From positions 19,684,054-19,748,053 of the forward strand of contig NC_092562.1 of assembly GCF_037975245.1 (NCBI RefSeq): 64,000 bases of DNA. The letters run 5' to 3'. The DNA is from Apostichopus japonicus (Eukaryota; Echinodermata; Holothuroidea; Aspidochirotida; Stichopodidae). Below, piece by piece: positions 12,250 to 24,852 of the stretch. Every line of letters starts with the position of its first letter. Position 1 is the stretch's first letter. Position numbers and translations under genes: made by a program. The notes beneath the pieces were generated by a model. It did not search any database. It saw only the letters and a program-made list of their open reading frames with translations, and had not been told where the DNA came from.

Positions 12250-14213
12250 GCCTATGTCAGTATGTGCCATGCCCAACTAGGCCTACCCCTCAATGCAGAA
12301 CTTCCAAAAGTTCCAGAAGCATGTGGCATCCACCCCTCTAGGTATCCTCTAGAGGAGTATTGTTCTAGGCCTATGTAAATTTGTAGTCTCATATTCATTT
12401 TCCAGCGAAACAAAATGAAGCCCATTGCGCATGAGGTTGACTCCACTTGTCTATAATAGAATTTTAACCTAGCCAAGCTGACACTTAGTCAAATTAAACC
12501 AGTGTGGTAGGCTAGGCTTAATGTTGGGAGCACGTTTGCAATCTAGGCTTAGGCTAGCTCTCAGTAAAATCCTAACGTTACTTCGAAAGCATACGAGGTC
12601 AATATTTGGCCATAATGCACACCGTTTAAAGATAATTGTCTTCATACTACCTGCGTATTTTGAATACCAATTTGATACTTACGAACATAATTTTACCAAC
12701 TAGATCCACGACTGAGTGCTAACTATATTTTCCATTCAAACTTAGCGCTACAATGGTAATGGTAATGTTTTTCTGTTAACAGTTGATACGCATGGAACGC
12801 GAAAGTATCATTCAGCGATAGCCGTGTATCGGCTTTCCATTGTATTGGCCTAAAATTGGGAAGGAAATTTCCAGAGGTAGAAAGCCAAAACTTTCATATA
12901 GGAAGTTAGGAAACCACTGTGGCAGGTATTTTCACACAAGTATTTGCTAAAGTAAATAATCACAATGTGATAATTATGAATAAATCCCCTAAACAAGCTT
13001 TGTCTTTACGACGAGTATTTATAGGATAACGAGGCAAGCTTATAATTGTCACACTCACCGGTCCGGGACCGCTAGTGAGTGTACCTCAGCATCTGATTTA
13101 CCCGGACCGATCTTGAACCAAGGTGCGTTAAATCGAACAGGAAATATTCTATGCAACTACTACGAACAGACATTCTTTCTTTCTTTTTTTTCAGGAGAAA
13201 AAAATCTTCTCCACCTTCAAGAGAGGAATTGTCCGTGCTTCTCAAACTAAAATTCCTTGGCTACGGACCTGGAGACAAGCGAACTGAATTTGTTTACAAG
13301 GAAACCAAATTTCCTACCATACCAGTCCTGTTTCAAGGCTGCAGTAGCGGACAACATGCGTAATTGATCTTTGTTGCAGTTTTGTGAGCACATAGTGGAC
13401 CCATGAGCAGCACTGTGCGGCGCATAACCGTTTAACAAGAAACTACATGAAATTTTGGTGGGGGATTGTATATATACGTCCTACTCTGCGATTCAATGTT
13501 TTCTACATAGCGCGAATTCCTTTTCGTCATGAGAGTTCGAAAATAAGGCCTGCATAGCTCGGCTCCTCTTCCACGAAGGGAAGGGGGTGGCCGGGTGGGC
13601 AGTCGACTTTCTAAAAAGAACACAGATAAAATTTCCTATTTACCCGATTGGATCATTATATTTACCTATTTGGGGTATTTTACAGCAAAAACGTGTTCTT
13701 TGGCAAAATACCTGACAACTTTGAATGTGTAAAACTCGCTTACTAAAGTTGATTTAAATAAATCAAAATAAGTAAGCAATTTAAAGTGTCGTTCTCAAAA
13801 TAATTTAAGAACGACAAACAACTTGTTTGCTGTACAAGGCCCCTTATTAATAAATAGAACAATCCAAATGGGAACTAACAGATTGGATAAAACACACAAT
13901 TTCTGACATTTTGGGGAGGGAGGTGAGAGATAGGCGGGAGGAGGAGAAGACAAGATAAATATTTGGGGCACAAACCTTTTCCTCCCTCACCCAAGTCCCA
14001 TCCCCCCATCCCATGGTTACGCTTCCCATGGTTGCCAAGCATCTCCAAGAGATATTACCGAGAACTGTAAAAAAGACAGTTGCACATGTAAGCAGCTACG
14101 TGGTCAACGATGACTATTGGAACATGTGAGCTTTCGCTTAGCCAGACACATGTAAAAAAAATAACAATTTTACTTGTCGTTCCTGTTGAGCATATCAGAA
14201 GACGGAGATCGAG
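12250..14213. other. Intergenic, upstream of OGFOD1; no gene seen
   Basis: Nothing coding is supported. The sequence includes a short hairpin (GTCGTTCT at 13788-13795 against AGAACGAC at 13808-13815) and a pair of inverted CGGTCCGG/CCGGACCG boxes near 13060-13110. The OGFOD1 promoter and 5' UTR must lie in the right part. No TATA box is obvious. Confidence 0.45.
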
Positions 14214-17200
14214 ATGTCGTCAAAACGAGAGAATTATGATAGCCCTTCAAAGGTAGATGAAAATCCTAAGAAAAAGAAATCGAAGTCAGCAAATGGCAAA
14301 AAGCTATCAAGTATGTCGCTGGAATTGAATACACATTATGGAATGACCATTAAGGACCAGTTACGCGACGCTTTGATCAACAAGAAATGTTATGGCCTTG
14401 TCACCGACAGTACTAGTAACGACAGTGGTAGGCCAGTTGCTGAAGCAAACATTCACACCCAATCCGAAAACATAGGTAGGAATACACCTTTCAATTATGT
14501 ATCCTGAAATCAAGTGTTTGGATGGAGTGTAGCCTAGGTCTGCAGGATACTATAAGATTGCCTTCGGTGTCCTAACACTACAACTGAAAGTGGTACACTG
14601 GCAATATTTCTAAATTCTAGTTAAAGTTAAGTGTAGGATGGTGACTTCGAAGTTCGCCCACTTAAGACTTAAAACACCCCAAAACTAAATCTTCTGGTAT
14701 AAATCATTTGAAAATATACTTGATATGGTGGGAGAATTTTGTTATAGTACGATACACGGCCAAACTTTCTTTCCTGCAAACTGTTTTCACGTTGTTTTCC
14801 AAGAAGATTCTTCGTGATTGTGGAACTGGTATTTCTTGCTAGAGTATTGCGAATTTCGGCCACGCAACCTACAGTGTGGCGCTGGTAAAAATTGGTGGCG
14901 CTGTTGCTCTTTCAGTAATTATAACAGACTTCATAGATCTTCGTCATTTTATTGACAAATATGTAAGTAATTTCTTGCACACGGGTCATTTTGGAGAGAA
15001 AATAACTGTAGCTTCGTACTTTTTGGTGAAATTTGGCTCTTCCTGTAGGTTTTCATGGTGAAAATCGTGTATTTCTTAGGGTGCCCGAACTTCGCAGTAT
15101 GGCGAACTTCGCAATACTGACTATACTACTACCAGGCAGTAGGGTATGGACCCCATGGCATACATAAATAGAAACTGATAAGGCCTAAATAGGTTACACA
15201 GTGGCCTATTGTTAAGGTATCACGTAAGTTCAGTATGGGTGATACTAGTATAGTCAGTATTGCGAAGTTCGCCATACTGCGAAGTTCGGGCACCCTAAGA
15301 AATACACGATTTTCACCATGCAAACCTACAGGAAGAGCCAAATTTCACCAAAAAGTACGAAGCTACAGTTATTTTCTCTCCAAAATGACCCGTGTGCAAG
15401 AAATTACTTACATATTTGTCAATAAAATGACGAAGATCTATGAAGTCTGTTATAATTACTGAAAGAGCAACAGCGCCACCAATTTTTACCAGCGCCACAC
15501 TGTGGGTTGCGTGTCCGAACTTCGCAATACTCTAGCAAGAAATACCAGTTCCACAATCACGAAGAATCTTCTTGGAAAACAACGTGAAAACAGTTTGCAG
15601 GAAAGAAAGTTTGGCCGTGTATCGTACTATAACAAAATTCTCCCACCATATCAAGTATATTTTCAAATGATTTATACCAGAAGATTTAGTTTTGGGGTGT
15701 TTTAAGTCTTAAGTGGCCGAACTTCGAAGTCACCATCCTACTACTAGTTTACAACTTAGGCAGCATCAAGGATAAAAATGCCTGTGACCATGTGTCATAA
15801 CTCATACAAAAATATAAATTTGATCTAGTTCATCATATACCTAAGAATACCAAAGATTTTAGAGTAATCATACTTATCTTAGTGTTTAAGGATTCACTTC
15901 CACACCTCTACATCAGTGTGCTCTGGGATTAGCGTTGGTGTCCTGTATGCATTTTGGTTCACACTTCAATAAACACACATATTGTATAGGCCTAAGCTGT
16001 TCTACTCCAGATGCAATAGTACCAGGGAATAATGTAGTGCTCATATTTTGTGTAGCAGTTTCGAAGGCTCTGAAGTTTGTTCTCTCATAAAATGCTATGA
16101 TTTCTTTTTACAAAATGTGCCATATAGTTGTACACTTGTATAGCAATTTGCTGCATTGCAAGGCAAACTGAATGTTGATGAAAGGAGATGTTTTATTTCT
16201 GTAGCATGTTCATTGGAATGTGCTCCTTGGAAGTTCCTGATTTTCAAACAATCATAGAATTAAATGTTTCTCACTTTGTACTTAGATGCAGCAGCTGTTC
16301 ACACAGATCCTTTTACTTGCTGTGTTTTGCCAAATTTTATTCAAGATGAAAGATTCTTGGAGGGACTGAAAGATGAACTTCTAGCATTAGATTTCCATGA
16401 TAAATCAAATGATCTCTATAAGTTCCAACAGGTGAGGCAGCTTGTAGGCATGTTTTCATAAGGAATGGAGTTGTATAACGTGACAGCTTTCCACAGATGA
16501 ATCTGGAGAGCCTCTGCCCCATGATCCCCCAAGGTAGCCTTTCACCACCTAAAACATTTACCTGTCTGGTAGCTGTAAAGGATCATTAACGAATGACAGC
16601 AAAAATATCCAATCTTTCATATAAAGTGAATTTCAAGCAGAGGTTGGGGAAGGATACAAGGGGACACAAGGGCTGTGGGGAGGAAGAGACTAGCTAGTGA
16701 CTAAAGTGAGTGAAATGTGTTCTAACAACTTCTGTATTGATCACCCCCTTATTTCTTGAAATTTCAGGGAGTACATGTTTATAATGTGGAAATTTATCCT
16801 AACCAGTGATATTCAAAATGTTTTTAAACAACTTTCCCCTTCCAGTCTGGTGCTTTACAAAACACATCTAGCCATCATATCAGTGGATTAAGGTAAGAAC
16901 TGTAACTTTTAAAATCATTTTCAAAGGGATAGGATTTACAATATAATTTGTAACACAGAGGTATAAATGAAGTGCAGCACATTGACTCAACTCCCAGCTT
17001 CAAAGCTTCTTCCATCATCAAGATCAGAAATATTTTACAGTAGTGTATCTACCCTTCATTTGTGTCAAGTGTTTTGCACAATAATCTGTTACATCATGCA
17101 TTTACTATATAACTGCACATTAAATTTGGAATAGAATTAAAATATTTGACAAGATGATCGTTGATGTTTGAAAGTATCATTTAATTGGGTTCATAAAACT

Positions 17201-20200
17201 ATAACAGTGATTTCAGTTGCTGGTGTCCTAATTTTGTATCTGTGAAATCATGGCATACATCCATGGTGAAATGTCTTTTTCAAAGTAAAATAACTTTCAA
17301 ACTTGTGGAGCAAGCTGTCAACCAATGAACCAATGTGGTTTTATTTTAACTTGTACTTGGAACTTGCTCTGTATTGTTTCTGTGTAAAATCTGAGACTTG
17401 ATTTCAAATCTTTAAAAGAAAACATGGATTACTCTACAGAGGAGACAGGGAACATTGGAGGAATTCATATGTATTTAATGAAGTTTATTTTATTTGTTAG
17501 GCCAATCCCCATTTCATGTCAAGTCTTTGAACTGATGAATTCTACCAGTTATTTTGAGGCCTGTGTACAGTACCCTACTGCAGTTTGTTATGACACACAA
17601 AATACTTTCTCTTTACTATAAACAAATCAGTTGTGTGCCACTCGTCTCTACTATATGGGATTGCATGCATTTGACATATGAAAGTTTGTGTGGACATTGG
17701 TTGGACATTCTCAAGTTCAGTCCCAGTGTATGTAATTTCTAATCAACTGCTTTAAAATGTCTTTCTTGGTACAGGAAATTTCTCTACGAAGATTTCCGTG
17801 GCTGGCTGAGGGATGTTACAGGCATTGAATTCAATGACACTGTTGATATGACATGCTCAAAGTACAATTACACAGGTATAAAAAAATGACTGTATATTGT
17901 TTTTTAAATTTATTATTTTTATGATTTCTTAAATATGAATTGGAAAGTTAATTCATAATTATGCAACCTACACAACATGAAACAGGCTAAAGATCATTCT
18001 TGTCATTAAAAAGCATTGGGTTAAGTATACCTGACAACCTCTTGTTCCTTTGAGTTTTGAATGCTACTTTTAGTGCTTTGAACCAATAATGCTAGCAAAT
18101 AGTTGTTTTCATGAGGAGATAATTTAAGTACTTTAGACCATTTTGCTTGAGTTTTATATGTATGTTGTGTTTTTGTTCCCCCTTTATAATTCTTAATTCA
18201 GACATCTTACTTTGTCATGATGATGAACTGGAAGGACGCAGGGTAGCGTTCATTCTCTACTTAGTTCCACCATGGACCAGAGAGGATGGTGGTCTCCTGG
18301 ATCTGTTTAAAACAGATGGTTAGTTCTTATTTCCTTTTTTTGCCGTGTGATTGTCTGGAATCAATATATGTAGATATAAACCTTGAGTTTTATTCATGTC
18401 ATATTAAATCAGGGCAGCACTGGTCTACAACCTTAGACCTCTCTTTTCTTAGATCCCTGTTCCATTAGACTTCATCAATTTTGTTGAAAACATCAAATAG
18501 ATAGAAAATATCTTAACAGTGTCATAGGGATTCTAAAAACAGCTATACTAGAAAGACTTTAGATAGATATAAGAAAGACTCCCTGTTGTCAATTTATCAT
18601 TTAGTCATTATCTAAGGCAATTCAATGGTAAAAGTGATCATGAATTGAATTCAATAAATGACTGACTGACTGACTGTGAACTTTTTCTGAAGTGTTAATG
18701 GCAGACTAGTTGGCATTTCTCCCTTTCAGTGTTATGAATGTATATATACTGTAGCTAGCATCTGTATCAACAAAAGTTTTAATGTTCCAGGATTGATTGT
18801 AAATTTTGTTTTCTTTCTGTTTGTCTAAAGCTAGTATCATTTTGATAGATTTACAGTCTTATATCTACAGTACGTATGAAAGTTAAAAATGGACCAAGTT
18901 TGTATTTTATTACTTGTAGGAACTAAAAAGTATTTGATTCCAGGAAAACTTTGCCTCAGTTGATGATATTTTGAAGTTGGTGCATTCAAAACAGTTGAAA
19001 GAAGAGAGAACCATTCAATTACCAGATCAGTGTGTCAGATTATTTGTGGTCTGAACAAGTCTACAGAATTGCAAGGAAGAAAGAAGCCCTGTATTAGCTT
19101 TCATGTTGCACCTTTAGAGCTTGTCACAGAAAACCACTTGGGTCACTGCCCTCATTGGTGAGCATGTTGATTAGTAGTTTATTATCGTATTTACAGCATT
19201 GCCGACTTTTTCTTCCTTCCAGAACATTTTCGACCAACAAGGGTTTCCAAATCGTTATTGCCAAAGTGGAATACGTTTGTCTTCTTTGAGGTCACACCAA
19301 AGTCTTTTCATCAGGTGACAATATAGCTCATAGGTGCTTTTCAATGGGGGTCTCCAGCATTTCAAAAGAGGGGGGTGCTGTCGTATCGGGCCTACTGTGC
19401 AAAGATGCCTGATGCACGTACATACTGATGTGCTGTGTGATTGATTAGGTCATGGTTAAGCTTCTGCAGTTTTTACCGAACAAAAAACGTATGGCGCTTT
19501 AAACAGTTAGCTTGACTGGAAACTTTGAAATTGTTTCAAAAGATCTCTTCTCCAATTGAAATTAGTGATCAACTCATGGTACCATTATGATCTGCATCCA
19601 TAGACTGCTGCTTGTCAAGTTTGGCAGATCTAGATAGGACGGACATGACAGCGCCCTCTGGTGATTTGGGGGCTTGGCTGGGGAGCCCCAATGTATTTCC
19701 TCTACCTTTTTAAGAACGTTTGGAATACGCGTTCCTGCTGAGACTCATATTCCTTTAAATCAACATTGACTAATCATTAATCCAATGTATATTTCTGTAG
19801 TAACTCATGTCGAGCGTTTACATATAAACAATAAGTAAAGAACATACGAGATGATAGTTGTGTCTAATCTATTCCAGGGTTAAGTCACAAGTAGAGGTAA
19901 TGTATTTACAGGGCAGTTTATAAAATGGGGTCAGCGTTACTGACCTAGACTCTGCCGAACAGTCGTTTGGTCAGTAGAACTAATACTAATTTACTAAAAT
20001 ATCTGATTAACAATCTACATTGGCATAGTGAAGAACCATTTACACCAAATTATTCAATCATCTGTAATACAAAATGGATGCTAGTACATGTTTAACCTTC
20101 TTTTAGCACAAACGTTTTGGTGCTGTAGGTATAACTTTGCACTTATCAAATTTCATAATCAAGAGGAATACCAATAATCAGAAGATTTTGACAAATGTGT

Positions 20201-23200
20201 TTTGGTAGTGTGCAGTCTTAAGACAATCATATCATTATTCTGTTGACAGCAGGCCAGGTATCTCATCTTAGCAAGGCTGTCTGTGAAGAAGATCAATGAA
20301 TGACATGTCATGCTCTCCAACAGTTATCAGCATATTGCCTACACAAACCCCTTTTCAACAACATCTCTGTCTTTGACATATCTTTCATCTTGAAGGTGTC
20401 AAGATTCAGTCAATATGTAATTGTCTTTTTTAATCATTCTGTGCAGGTATCAGAAATACTGAATCAAGACAAGCTTCGTCTTTCGGTCAGTGGATGGTTT
20501 CATGGATCCAGTGTTCCCAGGCCAGAAACATATATAGAACCTGCTGGTACTCTGAGTGGACACTTGCAGTTACAAGTTAGTAGTTTTAGTATCCAAGTGT
20601 CTAGAAACAAATGTTTTTATGCATTTTTTGCCTACCTTTTGTCAAACTTTCTGTCTCTTTTTGACAAATTCTCAGAGAATCTTGAAACAATGTGAGTCCC
20701 ATTAATGCTCATGGGACTGCTCATTAAAGGAATAATTTCGAGCTTTGTCGGTCATCTGTCTGTTATGATGTCTTATGTATGTTTATGTGTATTCTCAGTG
20801 TTTCTCTCTTGTCGTATTGTAAGTACTCTTTCTGTCCACTCATTTCACTCTACTGCTATCGGGCTCATGATTCTTGTGGATACCTCTGCAAATTGACAAT
20901 GTTTTTCTTGCTCACTTCATTTTTCAGGAAGGTTTGTTTGTAAAATGGATGAACCCTTGTTACATTGATCCCGACAGCCATTCACAGATTTCAAGCACAT
21001 TCAATGAAGAATCTCAAATCCAGCTGCCGACATTTTTTAACGTGAGTAAATTGGTCACCTTGCAGAGTATATTTATATGATAACTTGAGGTTCTTAACTC
21101 TGTTTTGCTTTTATAGGAAAAAGATTTTCTTTGATGCGATGATACAGAATTTTAGATTAAAGCCCCAAAAAAGCATTCTATCTCGACAGTCTGAAGAATG
21201 TTTTTTTATTGTACTGTTCTGTAGGTAATAATCATACAGTCATTACAAGGTACTTTTTGCAAAAACTTTGGCCTTTTCAACAGGTGAAACCAAACACAGT
21301 GAAATAATGATGTAAACCAGCACTGTTCATTCTGTTGACAGAAAATAGTCATTTGGTGTGTTCTCATCGGTTGTCAAGGGGGTCTTTAAGACTATCAAAA
21401 ACCAGGTTGTATGAGTTGGGTCGTGTACAGTCAGGCAGTGTGCTCTTGGCACAACATTTTGTCGGCCTAATAGCTATTCCATCACCGATTAGCAGTTCAC
21501 TAACGAGTAGTCTGTTTATAATATTCTTAAATTGCGCGCAAGAACACATAACTGTTATTTCTTTAACTTTGGTATTTTCATCATTTGGATATTTCAAACT
21601 GGTTCATTTCCTTTCCACTCCTCAGGAGGATGTATCAGAGGACCTCGCCAAAGCTCTACGAAGTCCAGAAGTTAGATGGACCCGAAGAGGACCTCCAGAT
21701 AGGAGGTAAGAGACCCAGAATGCTGACACATAATATAAGAATGTGTAAAAGTTAGTTGGCCTTACGTTTCGATCCTAGCAGGATCTTTCTTCAGAGGCTA
21801 AATGACAAGTAAAAGTAACAGAAGGGACAAAAACATGCACAGAATACAGACAGGTTAATGAGCATGGTGAACACAAAGAGATAGATGTAAGGGGATTAGT
21901 AGACAAGGGATGGAGAGAAGAAAGAAAGAAAGAAACCAACCAAGAAGAGGAGAGGTAGGAGATAAACAGTGGAGGGACAAAGAGATGATTAAGGGAAGGG
22001 GGTAGGGAATACATAATATAAGTTTATATAATATTTTATATATATATATGATAAAATGAACCTGAGATGGAAAATGATATTATTGTGCATCATGTATTAT
22101 TATCCATTAGATTTACAATTATTTTATATTTACTCTATTTTATGATTCTTGGAGACTAAATATGCTATAGCACTAAAATCATTCAGAACTATCTCTGAAA
22201 TTTATTTCTCATTTTAGTATCGTAAAAGAGTATTAGGAGTAGAGATGAAAGTTAGTTTAGTGAAATGATTGAAGAATGTTAGAACAGCATGAAAAGAAAC
22301 TGTTACAGTGCAAAAGATATGTAGCAATGCCTTTAACTTTCCTTTACCTTTTCAATTTGTCAGATCCTATGAAGTTGCAAGAACAGATAGTTACCCATTG
22401 ATCTTAAAGGAGTGTTTGGATGTCGTGCAGTCAGAACTCATGTTTCTTCTCTTGTCACGACTGACTGGATTAAAGCTTCATGAGGATGTAGAGGACAGTA
22501 GCTCAGACGAAGAAGACACAGAGGAGGCTAGACTAGATCAGAATGGTAAATATGAGAAGAACTCTTTTGCAATGGTAAAGGCAGCTCATATACACCTTCA
22601 ATGACACCTTTATATGACTGTGTTAGTTTTCATTTGTGTATAAATAATATAATTTAATTACGTAAGTATGAACTCATTGAGTTTTATTCTTTTATGTATC
22701 ATTCCTTTTTCCTGCATGAGAGAAGCCACTTCTTTTCTGGTTTAAAGAAAAAATGTTCAGACTGCGGTACATTGTGCTTTATACACAGATTCAATGGTTA
22801 AGTCTTTCCAATTGGTTAATAAGAACCCAGCCACATCTTAGCATCCCTCCTCTGGGGCACACATTGCTACACAATTTACATTGTGTTGTAAAACAAGTCT
22901 ATTAACATTTTTACAGGTGGTAAGATAAGAACATGCCTTTTGAACAATAACTCAAGTAACAGCAATTCATAGGAGTTGATTATAAATTAGGTTAATTTGC
23001 AGGTCAAAAATTTTCCACTGTAGGGAACTTTGTTAGACTGTTTGAATAGATTTCATCTGATGCTATCACTTCTCTCGACAGGCAGAAAACCCGAGGGGGG
23101 TAATCCAAGGTGCCGTGTGGAGGTGAGGCGATGGAGTCACGGTAGTTACACCCTAATCCATGACACGGACACAGTTGGGTCAGAATTTTCACTTGATTGC

Positions 23201-24852
23201 AATCTCTTCCTGGGATGTGGAGGTAAGTGTCAGCCTAGCTTCTCATCCTTTTCTACAGACACTTTTGTAGCATTTTCTTTAGTTTTCAATCTTTTCCGGT
23301 GCTGCATAGGTCAATGTTAGGATGGATAATTAACTACTGGTCCCATTTATACAGGCACTCGTGGAATAAGTCGCTTAGATCTCTCCGATTTCAAAGAGAG
23401 CCCGGGGTTAAAGTGTTCCTGGCATTTTCCCCCCAATTTCAAATACCTGTCCCTGAATCCTTACGAGTGTCCTCAGAACTATCCCAGAATGAGTTAAAAG
23501 AGTCTAAATAAATTGAAACTTTAACTAATTAAGTTTGGAAACAAGTAAGATGCGATTGTTAACAATATTATGTACAATGACATGCATTCACACTTACTTA
23601 AAAGGTAGACTGCAGATTACTAAATAATTGCAGTTTGTTAGTCATGTTCAAACCACCTTTCTGGCATATTTCTGATGAAAATTGTCATTTTTACTGAACA
23701 AAGTACTTGTTTCTGAAGGTGGTAACACTGTCTTCTGCATTGACCATCATCTCTTAAAACCTAGCACCAATAAAAAATTTTAAAAAAACCTCAACCTTTC
23801 ATCCCTCCCTTTAAAAGTTAAGTGTAGATAGTAGCCCCTAATGTCAAAAAGATTGATCAACTTCAATATAATGATCAGGTGACTATCAAGTATTTTGATT
23901 AATTTTGTTCCTCCTTTTGCTTTTAACCTATATTAATGTACAAGCAATTGTAAATTAATGAGATAAAAACCATCAGTGGGGTGCTCTGTACATTTTGTGT
24001 CTTCCCAAAGACATCATTGTAACATTTCTTAGGGATATAATTTTTATTTTCAGAATGGAACAGCGAGTGTGGAGGATTTACCTCATACATTGCTAAAGGG
24101 GAAGACGAAGAGGTATGAATATTCATGCTTTGTTGTGCATCCGTTAAGATCATATGTACCGCCCCCAAATATGGTAGAAAGAACAAAACTGATTATTTAC
24201 ACTCAAACTGTAAAACATCATGTCATCTGACCAGGCTAGTTATTCAGAGGCAGGGGCCCTATGGAGTGGTGGGTCTGGGCCCCCTCTCCTGATTTTTGTT
24301 TATAATTAGTTGCATAGTTTTTACTCAAAATGCTGTGTTTTGCTCGCCTCATGCGTGGGCGTTCCTTACCTTTTACCATTGTTAGGCTTACAGACCACTA
24401 TTTTGGCAATTTCGGTGTCTTCTGGTATATGTCTTCAGGAAATCCTGGATCTGTCACTGCTATTACTGTCTAACTTAAGTATCATCTACATCTGGGATTA
24501 ATTAATAGTGATAGAGCTTCTGGGAAAATTGTTTTGGAATTAGCTGAAATGAAACTTTCAAAGATTATTTACTATACAACTTCAAGTAAGCATATTTGCT
24601 ATTTATTTTACTCCCACCCCCCCCACTTTTCTTTGTTTGTATTTCAGTGCACATTTGTAGTGAAATGGTATTTTTTCCCTCTGTTCTTCACAGCTTTTGA
24701 GTGTGGAACCTCAAAATAACACGTTGGCATTAGTCTACAAAGATACGGATACCCTATCCTTCACCAAACATCTCAATCATAGATTCACCAAGCTGTCCAC
24801 GGATGGTGAAGAAAATGCTTTCTTTACTATCAGTTTAGTGTTTTACGAGTGA
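14214..24852 (+). CDS. OGFOD1: OGFOD1, 2-oxoglutarate and Fe(II)-dependent prolyl 3-hydroxylase of ribosomal protein uS12, complete (542 codons)
   Basis: OGFOD1 hydroxylates a proline of ribosomal protein uS12 (RPS23) and affects translation and stress-granule behaviour. Exons: 14214-14475, 16286-16431, 16846-16892, 17775-17875, 18202-18318, 19223-19314, 20447-20575, 20928-21041, 21626-21705, 22364-22545, 23082-23222, 24054-24112, 24694-24852. All borders are GT-AG, phases match, and the total is 1629 nt including the stop. The human protein is also about 542 residues. Residues 1-88 are basic and poorly conserved (KKKKSK, a likely nuclear signal). The catalytic dioxygenase domain has the iron ligands H191 and D193 ([12 protein letters not shown]) and H254 (PKSFHQ), and the 2OG-binding R266 ([10 protein letters not shown]). 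The spacings of 63 and 12 residues equal those of the human enzyme as I recall it. A second, degenerate double-stranded beta-helix domain follows, with an acidic linker in exon 10 ([11 protein letters not shown]) and conserved [14 protein letters not shown] and TLALVYKD near the end. Intron 1 carries a large palindromic element. Confidence 0.97.
14636..15738. mobile_element. Palindromic TIR element (493-bp arms, 117-bp spacer) in OGFOD1 intron 1
   Basis: Bases 14636-15128 and 15246-15738 are reverse complements with about five mismatches by eye. The ends read GGATGGTGACTTCGAAGTTC and are flanked on both sides by TA (14634-14635, 15739-15740), consistent with a TA target duplication as in Tc1/mariner-type MITEs. 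The arms carry repeats of GCGAACTTCGC-type palindromes near the centre. The twin 61- to 67-residue ORFs in the arms are mirror images of each other and not genes. No transposase is present. Confidence 0.88.
21740..22010 (-). mobile_element. SINE-like dispersed repeat in OGFOD1 intron 9, 12-bp target duplication
   Basis: The element is flanked by ACATAATATAAG at 21728-21739 and 22011-22022. Its first 180 bases match the inverted copy at 56317-56527 closely and the end of the copy at 2825-3044. The far half is purine-rich (GAAAGAAAGAAA). The target duplication length points to retroposition. No RT or tRNA boxes are evident, so the mobilising machinery is unknown. Confidence 0.75.

Noticed and set aside
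14669-15705. Two pairs of identical 61-67 residue ORFs
   Set aside because: They are mirror copies from the palindrome arms and lack protein features.
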